From an uncultured Psychrosphaera sp. (GTDB lineage Bacteria > Pseudomonadota > Gammaproteobacteria > Enterobacterales > Alteromonadaceae): 64,000 nucleotides of DNA. The notes under the pieces were generated by a model that saw only the letters and a program-made list of their open reading frames with translations, did no database searches and was not told the origin of the DNA. Shown here one piece after another: positions 28,048-36,700 of this stretch. The translations under genes and the position numbers were made by a program. Where the stretch lies: assembly GCF_947500655.1 (NCBI RefSeq), contig NZ_CANMSK010000007.1, positions 62,001 through 126,000 of the forward strand, written 5' to 3'. Numbering within the stretch: position 1 is the stretch's first letter; each line of letters begins with the position of its first letter.

Positions 28048-29241
28048 ATGTTTTTTGATAAGCAGTCATTAAGTTTTATTTGTTTGATTAAGTCAAAAGT
28101 TGATGAAACTTTTTATGATGGCACCGCAACAGAAAGGGAAGGTATTACAAATTTACTTTATCAATATTATCACACTTTAACTGGTGGGGATTTGTCAAAA
28201 CTAGACTCTTTGAATTTATCTAAACTTAGATTTCCTTGGAAATTTGTCTTAAAAGTTTTTTTTAAAATTCTGATCCATAAATTTTTTAGGATCCTGTTCC
28301 TTATTAGAAGTAAAAGTAAGTCACCAGTCGTAATAAAATCATGGGTTGATGTTAATTACTACAGTTGGATTAAATTAGATGAATGGAAAGAAAGTGATTT
28401 CTCTATTTTAGTGATCCCTTTTTTATTAAATCCTATTCGACAGGTTAAGTTTGTCCGTGATCTTATGGCTCAAAATAAAAAAATTATATTTTACGGCTAC
28501 CGTTATTCAGTTAAAAAATTTATCAAGTTTGCTCTAAACCCAAATCTTATTTCATTTTTTGAATTTGAAAGTCATGCTACAAGTATTACTTCTGCAGAAA
28601 TTACTTCATTAGGTGTAGAGAAAATATTTGTAATGGATGATGTTGAACCATTATCGTTTATACAGAATAGAGGGCTTATTGATAGTGGTATAGAAGTTAA
28701 TTTTCGGGCTCATGGAATTGGACGGTATAGCCCATATTTTTCTGCTACACAAGCTACATTCTTTAATGAATCTCAACAGAATTTCTACACCAAATTTAAT
28801 AATTTTGAATCTACTTCTTGTGTCTACCCATCTACACGAAGTGTAGATGGGTTAACAAGTCTTGAAAGGGTCATATTTATAAGTCAGCGGGCTAAGAGTA
28901 TCGATAGTGCTTATTCTGTGATTGAAATTAGAGTCGTTGATAAGCTGAAGGAAATATGTAAAAAGAGCTCTATACCTTTTTCTATAAAGCTTCATCCTAA
29001 TACAGACTCAGGGGTATACGAAGGAATTGATAAGAATTTACAATTAACTACTGACAATAGTGATAAAACTTTATTATTTACCTGTTTTTCAACAGCATAT
29101 TATGACTTTGAACAATATGGGAATACTTGGTTAGTTCAAACTAAAGAGCTAGACCCTACAATTTTATTTGGGAAACAAGAGAGAGTATTAAATGAAAAGA
29201 ATATTGATAAGTTTTTTGATCAATATAAAAAGGCTAGTTAA
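28048..29241 (+). CDS. Unassigned protein, candidate nonulosonate transferase
   Basis: 397 aa, no signal peptide or clear membrane helix; one hydrophobic basic stretch at about residues 67-90. No confident family. The C-terminal half has VIFISQRAKSID, an HP pair in FSIKLHPNTDSG (His316-Pro317) and a Ser/Thr pair in LLFTCFSTAYYDFEQYG (Ser348-Thr349). HP and S/T motifs in this order are shared by GT-B bacterial sialyltransferases and polysialyltransferases, but the expected D/E-D/E-G motif is not clear (MDDVE near residue 207 is the nearest). The locus makes a CMP-nonulosonate and needs a transferase for it, and no other gene fits. A strong hairpin lies in its coding sequence (28826-28852). Inference only. 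Confidence 0.45.
   Translation: MFFDKQSLSFICLIKSKVDETFYDGTATEREGITNLLYQYYHTLTGGDLSKLDSLNLSKLRFPWKFVLKVFFKILIHKFFRILFLIRSKSKSPVVIKSWVDVNYYSWIKLDEWKESDFSILVIPFLLNPIRQVKFVRDLMAQNKKIIFYGYRYSVKKFIKFALNPNLISFFEFESHATSITSAEITSLGVEKIFVMDDVEPLSFIQNRGLIDSGIEVNFRAHGIGRYSPYFSATQATFFNESQQNFYTKFNNFESTSCVYPSTRSVDGLTSLERVIFISQRAKSIDSAYSVIEIRVVDKLKEICKKSSIPFSIKLHPNTDSGVYEGIDKNLQLTTDNSDKTLLFTCFSTAYYDFEQYGNTWLVQTKELDPTILFGKQERVLNEKNIDKFFDQYKKAS
28826..28852. other. Strong hairpin inside a coding region
   Basis: Perfect 12-base stem (ACCCATCTACAC with GTGTAGATGGGT) around a GAA loop, flanked by a further CTTGT/ACAAG pairing. No T-run follows. Located within the unassigned gene, in the segment encoding about residues 260-269. 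Confidence 0.7.
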
Positions 29242-29674
29242 TAAAATAATTTCTTCTGTGTTATTAAGAGTAAATAGTTTTCAAAGTAACTTAATTGTTT
29301 GCAAAGGGGTTTTTTTATCTCGAAAGAATAGAATTAATATAAAAGGAAAGAATATTTATATAGGGAGATATTGTCACGTAGGAACTAATATAACTATATT
29401 TTCGGATGTAATGATTGCTTCAAGTGTTAGCTTTGTAGGTGGAGACCATAAGTTCGAAGAGCCTTCAGAAGTAATGTTCCATTCTGGTAGAGCCATGCAA
29501 TTAGGAGTTATAATAAGAAATAATGTGTGGATAGGTCACGGAGCAATTATTCTGGATGGAGTTACTTTATCTGAAGGTTCGATAGTAGGAGCTGGTAGCA
29601 TCGTTACAAAATCCTTCCCTCCTTTTTCAATAATTGCTGGTAATCCAGCTAAATTAATAAGAAACCGGTTATAA
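29192..29674 (+). CDS. Hexapeptide-repeat acyltransferase (WcaF/Maa-like)
   Basis: 160-aa protein ending in left-handed beta-helix repeats: IGRYCHVGTNITIFSDVMIA, FVGGDHKFEEP, IIRNNVWIGHGAIILDGVTL, GSIVGAGSIVTKSFPPFSIIAGNPAKLI. The GNPAK ending and NVWIGHGA are typical of sugar O-acetyltransferases. The first ~20 residues are basic and hydrophobic. It overlaps the 3' end of the upstream gene by 50 bases in another frame, unusually long for this locus; a later start cannot be ruled out, but GAGAG lies upstream of 29192. Likely O-acetylates a sugar of the repeat unit. Confidence 0.82.
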   Translation: MKRILISFLINIKRLVNKIISSVLLRVNSFQSNLIVCKGVFLSRKNRINIKGKNIYIGRYCHVGTNITIFSDVMIASSVSFVGGDHKFEEPSEVMFHSGRAMQLGVIIRNNVWIGHGAIILDGVTLSEGSIVGAGSIVTKSFPPFSIIAGNPAKLIRNRL

Positions 29675-29711
29675 TCGCTTTTTAATTTCAAGTTAATTCG
29701 GTGTTAAATAT

Positions 29712-31832
29712 ATGAAACAAATACTTCAAAACATTGCTAACGGCGAAACTCAGTTAGTTGATGTGCCATGTCCTCAAAGTAAAGTAGGGCAGCTTTTAAT
29801 AACCACTGAAAAATCTTTAGTGTCTGTTGGTACAGAACGAATGTTGATTGACTTTGGTAAATCAAATTTTATTGAAAAAGCTCGTTCACAACCTGATAAA
29901 GTAAAGATGGTTTTAAATAAGGTTAAAACTGATGGTTTAATGCCTACTATAGATGCTGTACGTTCTAAGTTAGATCAACCTTTGCCTTTAGGTTATTGCA
30001 ATGTTGGTATAGTGCAAGATAATGGGGGAACGAGTTTTCAAGTAGGAAGCCGTGTTGTTTCTAATGGTAACCACGCAGAGGTTGTGAGAGTAACTAAAAA
30101 TTTGTGTGCGCAAATACCTGACAACGTTGATGACGAAAGTGCAGCTTTTACTGTACTTGCGGCAATAGCCATGCAAGGAGTTCGTATAGCTAATCCAACT
30201 ATTGGTGAAACCGTTGTAGTTACAGGCCTTGGTTTAATCGGTTTAATAACGGTACAGTTGCTAAAAGCTAATGGTTGCCGTGTACTAGGCATTGATTTTG
30301 ATTCTTCAAAATGTGCGATGGCACGTGAATTTGGTGCAGAAACGGTAGATTTGTCAATTGGTGAAGATCCTATTGCTAAAGCTAATGCTTTTTCACGTGG
30401 CAATGGTGTTGATGCCGTTATAATTACAGCTTCTACTAAGAGTAATGATCCTGTAAGTAATGGTGCAAATATGTGCCGTAAGCGTGGCCGTATCGTTTTG
30501 GTTGGTGTTGTTGGTTTAGAGTTATCACGAGCTGATTTTTATGAAAAGGAAATTTCTTTTCAGGTTTCTTGTTCTTATGGTCCAGGTCGTTATGATTCTG
30601 AATATGAAGACAAAGGTAATGACTACCCTATCGGCTTTGTTCGTTGGACCGAACAGCGTAACTTTGAAGCGGTTTTAGACTTAATGTCTAGTGGCGCTAT
30701 TGATATGAAACCATTAATTAGCCATCGTTTTGAAATTGAGAATGCTATTGAAGCTTATAAGTGTTTAGACGATAAATCTTCGTTAGGTATTTTGTTAAAT
30801 TATTCTGCTAATACAACTCAATTGCTTGAAACTAAAGTTGTTAATATTAGAAATGCAGATACCTATGCAGCAAAAGATGCGGTTTGTGGTTTTGTTGGTG
30901 GCGGTAATTATGCATCGCGTGTTTTGATTCCTGCCTTTAAAGGTGCTGGTGCAAAACTTGATACTTTATTAACAAGTGGTGGTGTAAGTGCTGTTCATCA
31001 TGGTAAGAAAAATAATTTTGCTAATGCTTCTACTGACTTAGATCAATTATTGAATAATGACAGTATTAATACTGTTGTTATTGCTACTCAACATAATTTG
31101 CATGCAGAACAAGTAATACAAGCAATTAATAAAGGTAAAAACGTTTTTGTTGAAAAGCCGTTAGCACTTAACCATTCTGAATTAGATGCTATTGAAGAAG
31201 CCTATAATAGCCAAAACGGCAAAAATCGAGTTATGGTTGGTTATAACCGTCGTTTTGCTCCTCATGTTATAAAAATGAAATCTCTACTTGCGAATGTATC
31301 AGAACCTAAAGCATTTATTATGACAATGAATGCAGGAGTAATACCAGCTGATCACTGGACACAAGATCCTGTAGTAGGTGGTGGCCGTATTATTGGTGAA
31401 GCATGTCATTATATCGATTTAATGCGCTTTTTAACTGGTAGTGAAATTACTGGTTTTACAGCTACCTGTATGGGCAAAGCGGATGGTGTTGGAATAACGG
31501 AAGATAAAGCATCGATTACATTGACCTTTAAAGATGGCTCGTTTGGTACAATTAATTATTTAGCTAATGGCGGTAAAGTATTTGCTAAAGAACGTATTGA
31601 AGTATTCGCTAACGATGGTGTACTGCAACTCGATAATTTTAGAAAACTGATAGGTTATGATTGGAAAGGCTTCACTAAAGACAAGTTAATGACTCAAGAT
31701 AAAGGGCAAGCTAATTGTTCAAACGCTTTTATTAATTCTATTAAATTAGGAGAGCCTTCGCCTATAGTTTTTGATGAAATTATGGAAGTAGCTCGTTGCT
31801 CAGTAAATATAGCTGAAGCTTTAAGACGATAG
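29712..31832 (+). CDS. Fused zinc-alcohol-dehydrogenase-like / Gfo-Idh-MocA oxidoreductase
   Basis: 706 aa in two parts. Residues about 1-360 are a medium-chain dehydrogenase (VGTERMLIDFGKSNFIEKARSQ, PLGYCNVGIV, VVVTGLGLIGLITVQLL nucleotide site); residues about 390-706 a Gfo/Idh/MocA domain (GFVGGGNYASRVLIPAF, NVFVEKPLAL, VMVGYNRRFAPH, GGGRIIGEACHYIDLMRFL). Both halves keep their NAD(P)-binding glycine motifs, so the fusion could carry out two redox steps, perhaps oxidation and reduction of the same sugar. This fusion is frequent beside heparinase II/III-like genes in surface-polysaccharide loci of marine and plant-associated bacteria. Substrate unknown. Confidence 0.9.
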   Translation: MKQILQNIANGETQLVDVPCPQSKVGQLLITTEKSLVSVGTERMLIDFGKSNFIEKARSQPDKVKMVLNKVKTDGLMPTIDAVRSKLDQPLPLGYCNVGIVQDNGGTSFQVGSRVVSNGNHAEVVRVTKNLCAQIPDNVDDESAAFTVLAAIAMQGVRIANPTIGETVVVTGLGLIGLITVQLLKANGCRVLGIDFDSSKCAMAREFGAETVDLSIGEDPIAKANAFSRGNGVDAVIITASTKSNDPVSNGANMCRKRGRIVLVGVVGLELSRADFYEKEISFQVSCSYGPGRYDSEYEDKGNDYPIGFVRWTEQRNFEAVLDLMSSGAIDMKPLISHRFEIENAIEAYKCLDDKSSLGILLNYSANTTQLLETKVVNIRNADTYAAKDAVCGFVGGGNYASRVLIPAFKGAGAKLDTLLTSGGVSAVHHGKKNNFANASTDLDQLLNNDSINTVVIATQHNLHAEQVIQAINKGKNVFVEKPLALNHSELDAIEEAYNSQNGKNRVMVGYNRRFAPHVIKMKSLLANVSEPKAFIMTMNAGVIPADHWTQDPVVGGGRIIGEACHYIDLMRFLTGSEITGFTATCMGKADGVGITEDKASITLTFKDGSFGTINYLANGGKVFAKERIEVFANDGVLQLDNFRKLIGYDWKGFTKDKLMTQDKGQANCSNAFINSIKLGEPSPIVFDEIMEVARCSVNIAEALRR

Positions 31833-31854
31833 CTTTAATTAAAATGCGTTTCTA

Positions 31855-31887
31855 GGGGCTTAGCTTTTAGCTAATGTCCCTTTTTAT
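31855..31887 (+). terminator. Probable intrinsic terminator inside the polysaccharide locus
   Basis: Imperfect stem (GGG..TTAGCT / AGCTAA..CCC, loop TTT) followed by TTTTTATTTT, about 20 bases after the stop of the fused oxidoreductase gene. A 111-base gap to the next gene agrees with a transcription break or attenuation. Confidence 0.6.
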
Positions 31888-31943
31888 TTTAGTTTGATTA
31901 TAATAGCCAATTCTAATAAAACTTTGTAAGTGATATCGCCTTG

Positions 31944-33599
31944 ATGAAAAAATTAGCGTTATATTTCCATACCCTTAAATACTTGAAGTTTGCTCAACTA
32001 TTCCATCGTATTTTAAAACGTTTTAAACATCCCAAAGTAAGTTTTGTAAAAGGTCAACGTGCAGATGTTTCATGTCAGTGGCAAATTATAGAACTTTGTG
32101 AACAAAAATTTATAAACGAAACGGATGTTGATTTTTTGAATCATCCTGGCTCAGTTAATACACCAGTTGATTGGAATAACGAAAAAGAAGAAAAGTTATG
32201 GTTATATAACTTACATTATTTTGATGATTTAAATTCTTTTGCTAGTGAATCTCGACATTCATTGCAAAGTTACTGGATAAACAAATGGATTGATGAAAAT
32301 CCGGCAATTAAAGGTGGTAACGGCTGGGAGCCTTATACGATTTCGTTGAGGATCGTAAATTGGTCTAAAGCATTTTTATCAGGATTAAAAGCTGACGATA
32401 AGATGTTAAACAGTTTGGCGCAACAAGCAGATTTTTTGTCCCAAGATTTAGAAAAACATCTATTAGGCAATCATTACTTTGTGAATCTAAAAGCGTTGTT
32501 TTTTGCTGGTTGTTATCTTAAAGGTAAAAACGCAGATAAATGGTTAGCTTTAGCTTTAGATGGTTATGAAAGTGAATTAAGAGAACAAGTGTTAAGTGAT
32601 GGGGGCTGTTTTGAGTTAACCCCTATGTATCACGCTATTATGCTGACAGATCTTTTAGATTTAGTTAATTTATCCAATGTATTTCCATCTAGGTTTTCCA
32701 ATTCCTTAGTAGAGTTAACTAAGCAAACTATTATAAAAATGTTTGGTTGGTTAGATATCATGAGTTTAGGTGATGACAAGGTTAGCTTTTTTAATGATTC
32801 GGCCTTTGGCATCGCACCTGAAAATAATATTTTAAGAGCGTATGCAACTAAACTTGGATTTACTGTAAATCAATTAGAAATCCCTGATGAAAATTTACTT
32901 GTTTATAATTTGCATAATTCCGGCTATGTTTCTGCCAAAACTTCAAATATGAGTTTAATCGCAGATCTTGCATCTATCGGACCGAGTTATATTCCTGGGC
33001 ATGCTCATGCTGATTCGTTATCTTTTGAGTTGTCACTAGGCAAATCACGAATTTTTGTTAACTCAGGAACTTCTTTATATGGGTTGAGTGAAGAGCGGTT
33101 AAGGCAAAGAGGAACATCAGCACACAATACTGTTGTATTAAACGAACGGAACTCTTCTGAAGTTTGGAGTGGTTTCAGAGTCGCTCGCCGGGCCGAAATA
33201 GGTAACCGTGTTGTAGGTAAAGTCTCGAAAGAACAATGGGTGAAATTTTCTGCTTCTCATAACGGTTATAAAAAGCAGGGAATAAACTGTATTCATCACC
33301 GTACATGGAAAGTTTCATTAATTGACTGTGAAATAAGTGATGTTATCCAAGGTGAATTTAACTCTGCTGTCGGAGCTTTACATTTGCATCCTGAAATAAA
33401 AGTAAACTACATTGATAGTAGTCTATGTATGATTTACACACTAGACTATGAAATTGAACTTGAAATCATTGGTGCCGACTTATTCATTGTAGATTCTACT
33501 TGGCACCCTGAATTTGGCGTTGTAATGGCTTCAAAAAAATTAATTCTAAAATATAATCAGTCTCAAGTTACCTACAAAATTAAGTGGAAAAATCTTTAA
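31944..33599 (+). CDS. Heparinase II/III-family protein
   Basis: 551 aa. N-terminal alpha/alpha-toroid-like half with WLYNLHYFDDLNSF, NGWEPYTISLRIVNWSKAFLS, LGNHYFVNLKALFFAG and GGCFELTPMYHAIMLTDLLDL, and C-terminal beta-sandwich half with the family signature PGHAHADSLSFELSLG and FVNSGTSLYG. No signal peptide is visible, so a cytoplasmic or unknown location must be allowed for, unlike catabolic heparinases. In polysaccharide loci such proteins are thought to act on uronic-acid-containing chains or precursors; here uronic sugars are supplied by wecC, ugd and the 4-epimerase. Start at the ATG 31944, with a TTG one codon before. Confidence 0.88.
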   Translation: MKKLALYFHTLKYLKFAQLFHRILKRFKHPKVSFVKGQRADVSCQWQIIELCEQKFINETDVDFLNHPGSVNTPVDWNNEKEEKLWLYNLHYFDDLNSFASESRHSLQSYWINKWIDENPAIKGGNGWEPYTISLRIVNWSKAFLSGLKADDKMLNSLAQQADFLSQDLEKHLLGNHYFVNLKALFFAGCYLKGKNADKWLALALDGYESELREQVLSDGGCFELTPMYHAIMLTDLLDLVNLSNVFPSRFSNSLVELTKQTIIKMFGWLDIMSLGDDKVSFFNDSAFGIAPENNILRAYATKLGFTVNQLEIPDENLLVYNLHNSGYVSAKTSNMSLIADLASIGPSYIPGHAHADSLSFELSLGKSRIFVNSGTSLYGLSEERLRQRGTSAHNTVVLNERNSSEVWSGFRVARRAEIGNRVVGKVSKEQWVKFSASHNGYKKQGINCIHHRTWKVSLIDCEISDVIQGEFNSAVGALHLHPEIKVNYIDSSLCMIYTLDYEIELEIIGADLFIVDSTWHPEFGVVMASKKLILKYNQSQVTYKIKWKNL

Positions 33600-33600
33600 T

Positions 33601-34824
33601 ATGCATATTTTATTTTTAACTGATAATTTTCCTCCAGAGGGAAACGCACCAGCTACCCGTACCTATGAACATGCGAGAGAATGGGTGAATGAAGGCCATA
33701 AAGTTACTATTATTACGGGAGCGCCTAACTTTCCAGAAGGTAAAGTTTTTGAAGGCTACCAAAATAATTGGTATAGAAAGGAGTATTTAGAAGGGATAGA
33801 GGTACGCCGAGTGAAAACCTATATTACAGCTAACGAAGGTTTTACTAAACGCATTTTAGATTTCATGTCTTTTATGGTTACTAGTTTTATTGCAGGTTTA
33901 TTTGTTAAAAAGCCTGATGTTATTGTTGGCACATCACCTCAATTTTTTACTGCTGTAAGTGCTTGGGCATTAGCAGCAGTTCGATTTAAGCCATTCGTAT
34001 TTGAGCTCAGAGATATATGGCCTGCATCTATTACAGCTGTTGGTGCAATGGGACGTACTCTGTCGATTAGACTTTTAGAAAAAATAGAAGTTTTTTTATA
34101 TCGAAGAGCAAAAAAAATTTTTTCAGTTACTTATAGTTTTAAATCTGAATTAATAGAACGAGGGATTGATGAGGGAAAAATTGATGTAGTGTTGAATGGT
34201 GTTGATTTAACTGTATATAAGCCAGCAACACAAAAATCAATTGATTTTGTTAATGAATATAAATTAGAAGATAAGTTTGTTGTCGGTTATGTTGGAACTC
34301 ATGGAATGGCACATGCATTAGATAAAATTGTAAAGACAGCAGAGCTTCTGGTGGATTATAAAGACATTGTTATAGTCTTTGCTGGAGGTGGTGCAGCTAA
34401 GCCTGAAGTTGAGTTACTCGTAAAAGAAAAAAAATTAAATAATGTAGTATTTATACCAAGACAGCCAAAGAAATATATGCCTAAATTATGGAGTTTATGC
34501 GATATTTCTTTAATTAGTTTAAAAAACACTGAATTATTTAAAACTGTCATACCTTCTAAAATTTTTGAATCTATGGGCATGGGGTTACCAATGATCATCA
34601 CAGCCCCTATAGGTGAGGCAACTGAAATTGTAACAGAAACTAACTCTGGTATTATAGTAGAACCTGAGAGTCCTGAATTATTAGCAAAAGCTATAAAGGA
34701 ATTATACTGCGACAGGGAGCAATTGAATAAACTTGCTCAGAATAGTTCAAAAGCAGCTGAACAATATGATAGGAAGCGATTAGCTATTCAAATGCTTAAA
34801 AAAATCAAAGAGCTAGTTAATTAA
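33601..34824 (+). CDS. Glycosyltransferase, GT4 family, WbuB-like
   Basis: 407 aa. N-terminal FLTDNFPPEGNAPATRTYEHAR and GAPNFPEGKVFEGYQNNWYR, ELRDIWPASITAVGAM, and donor-domain segments VGYVGTHGMAHALDKIV, FAGGGAAKPEVE, PSKIFESMGMGLPMII and SGIIVEPESPELL. This set, especially PNFPEGK and RDIWPAS, is typical of WbuB/WbpH-type enzymes that transfer N-acetylated 6-deoxy sugars. Follows the heparinase-like gene by one base. Last gene of the main polysaccharide block. Confidence 0.9.
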   Translation: MHILFLTDNFPPEGNAPATRTYEHAREWVNEGHKVTIITGAPNFPEGKVFEGYQNNWYRKEYLEGIEVRRVKTYITANEGFTKRILDFMSFMVTSFIAGLFVKKPDVIVGTSPQFFTAVSAWALAAVRFKPFVFELRDIWPASITAVGAMGRTLSIRLLEKIEVFLYRRAKKIFSVTYSFKSELIERGIDEGKIDVVLNGVDLTVYKPATQKSIDFVNEYKLEDKFVVGYVGTHGMAHALDKIVKTAELLVDYKDIVIVFAGGGAAKPEVELLVKEKKLNNVVFIPRQPKKYMPKLWSLCDISLISLKNTELFKTVIPSKIFESMGMGLPMIITAPIGEATEIVTETNSGIIVEPESPELLAKAIKELYCDREQLNKLAQNSSKAAEQYDRKRLAIQMLKKIKELVN

Positions 34825-35039
34825 AACCTAAAGTTCAATCTTGAAAAGTTTATTAATTAAATATCGTTATTCCTAATTTAACTAGACTATTATTTTTATA
34901 ACTTAAATCCTCTAATTTCCATTTCACAACATTCTTAACTTAGTTGTAATGAATCAAATCATTTTGTTAGGGATGTTGCTTTGCCAATCTTACTTTTTTG
35001 ACTAAACTATTTTAATAATCGCAGCCATAGGGATATGTT

Positions 35040-36485
35040 ATGCCGTTATTAATTCCTCAAATTTTACATCACGGTGCCGTTGACGGTGTAACGGGATCGT
35101 GCCATGAATATCGATTATCATCTGGCTCTGACAAGTTCGCTTTGTTGATTGATTGCGGTTTGTTTCAGGGAGAAGAGAAGGGCGGTAAGTCCCTTGAGCA
35201 ACTTGAAATTGATTTTGATATTCAGCATGTATCCGCCTTAATAGTTACTCATGTGCATATTGATCATGTTGGTCGTATTCCTTATTTATTAGCGGCTGGT
35301 TTCTCTGGCCCTATTTACTGCACTCAAGCGTCTGCTCATTTATTGCCTTTGGTCATTGAAGATGCTCTTAAAGTTGGTTTTACACGCGATAAAAACCTGA
35401 TTAACCAGTTTCTAAAATTAATTAAACAACGCATTGTCCCTTTGCCTTATGGGAAGTGGCATAAATTAACTGGTTTTTTAGGTCAGAGTATTAAACTTAA
35501 ATTTAAACCCACAGGGCATATTTTAGGTTCAGCCTATGTTGAACTGGAAACCCGTATTAAAAATGAGCGTCATAAAACAGTATTCTCGGGGGATTTAGGT
35601 GCGCCTTATACGCCTTTATTACCATCCCCCAAGTCGCCTTATTCAGCAGATATATTAGTGATTGAAAGTACTTATGGCGATAAAAATCACCAGGGAAGAC
35701 GAGAAAGAACTAAGCGGTTAGAGCAAACTATCGTCAGTGCATTGCAAGATGACGGCACGGTATTAATTCCCGCTTTTAGCATTGGTCGTACGCAAGAGTT
35801 ATTGTATGAGATTGAAGCGCTTATTCATAAGAATCAAACAAAGCCCATTCATAACCAACTAAACTGGCAAGACATTCAGGTTATTGTTGACTCACCTTTA
35901 GCTGCCAAGTTTACTCAAGAGTATAGTGCGCTTAAGTCTTTGTGGGATAACGAAGCTAAAAAAGTAAAACAACAAGGAAGGCATCCACTTAACTTTGAAC
36001 AAGTGTATACCGTGGATGATCACCAAACGCATTTACAAACAGTGAATTACTTGGCATCAACAAAACAGCCCGCGATAGTGATTGCTGCAAGTGGTATGTG
36101 CGAAGGCGGACGTATTGTTAATTATTTAAAAGCCATGTTAACCGATGCTCGCCATAATGTTTTATTTGTAGGTTATCAAGCCAAAGGCTCGATAGGGCGT
36201 AGCATACAGGAATACGGCCCTAAAGGCGGTTATGTGATAATTGATGGTAAACGTTATTGGATTAAAGCTGGTATTGAAACTATATCGGGTTACTCAGCCC
36301 ACGCAGACCAATCGGGTTTAATAAACTTTGTAAAACGAATGAGACACAAACCTAAGTTGATCAAAATTGTTCATGGTGACGAAGAAGCAAAACAAGCGTT
36401 AAAAGAGAAGTTGGAGGGAATTGTTAGCACAACAGCTGCGAGTTGTGAGGTAATGATAGCTGGAGGCTGGAAGGCTCTAAGGTAG
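35040..36485 (+). CDS. Beta-CASP metallo-beta-lactamase-fold hydrolase
   Basis: 481 aa. MBL motif 2 THVHIDHVGRIP (His71, His73, Asp75, His76), further FKPTGHILGSAYVEL and FSGDLGAP, then the beta-CASP insertion (VLIPAFSIGRTQELLYEIE, VDSPLAAKFTQEYS, VIAASGMCEGGRIVNYLK) and C-terminal GYSAHADQSGL (RMMBL). Relatives are RNA-processing nucleases (CPSF73-like, RNase J-like), but bacterial free-standing forms are uncharacterised. Own promoter region; AGGG upstream of the ATG. The last ~7 codons (GGWKALR) lie in a repeat unit of the intergenic element, so the C-terminus appears to have been remodelled by it. Confidence 0.92.
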   Translation: MPLLIPQILHHGAVDGVTGSCHEYRLSSGSDKFALLIDCGLFQGEEKGGKSLEQLEIDFDIQHVSALIVTHVHIDHVGRIPYLLAAGFSGPIYCTQASAHLLPLVIEDALKVGFTRDKNLINQFLKLIKQRIVPLPYGKWHKLTGFLGQSIKLKFKPTGHILGSAYVELETRIKNERHKTVFSGDLGAPYTPLLPSPKSPYSADILVIESTYGDKNHQGRRERTKRLEQTIVSALQDDGTVLIPAFSIGRTQELLYEIEALIHKNQTKPIHNQLNWQDIQVIVDSPLAAKFTQEYSALKSLWDNEAKKVKQQGRHPLNFEQVYTVDDHQTHLQTVNYLASTKQPAIVIAASGMCEGGRIVNYLKAMLTDARHNVLFVGYQAKGSIGRSIQEYGPKGGYVIIDGKRYWIKAGIETISGYSAHADQSGLINFVKRMRHKPKLIKIVHGDEEAKQALKEKLEGIVSTTAASCEVMIAGGWKALR

Positions 36486-36625
36486 TAGAAGCGGTAGGGC
36501 TTTAGGGCTGGAAGGTAGGAAAGTAAAAAAAGGCTGTAAAGCTGGAAGGCTCTAAGGTAGTAGAAGCGGTAGGGCTGGAATGCTTATTGCCCTAAGCTTT
36601 CCAGCTTTCCAGCCTTAAAACCTTA
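36466..36625. repeat. Intergenic repeat element, left of the first four-helix-bundle gene
   Basis: Contains a perfect 36-bp direct repeat (36466-36501 and 36541-36576; starts GCTGGAAGGCTCTAAGG, ends GCGGTAGGGCT). The left part is rich in GGCTGGAAGG words and the right part in the complementary CTTTCCAGC/AGCCTTAAAACC, so 36530-36622 can fold back. The first copy overlaps the final codons of the beta-CASP gene. Similar words recur at 1.2, 42.1 and 47.7 kb. Confidence 0.85.
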
Positions 36626-36659
36626 TTTATTTAATAATAACTCATTGAATTTATAAAAA

Positions 36660-36700
36660 CTGCACTATAATTATTTCCTTTTATAGGGAATTTTACTGCT
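36660..36700 (+). promoter_or_regulatory. Promoter-like leader of four-helix-bundle gene 1
   Basis: TATAAT at 36666-36671 inside the 14-base block CACTATAATTATTT (36663-36676), which is found unchanged before the second four-helix-bundle gene (38232-38245). AGGGAA follows as the ribosome site. The block is 24 bases from the start codon here and 26 in the other copy, so the gene travels with its own leader. Confidence 0.6.

Noticed and set aside
30038..30403. 121-residue minus-strand open frame within the fused oxidoreductase gene
   Set aside because: Shadow of the dehydrogenase coding frame.
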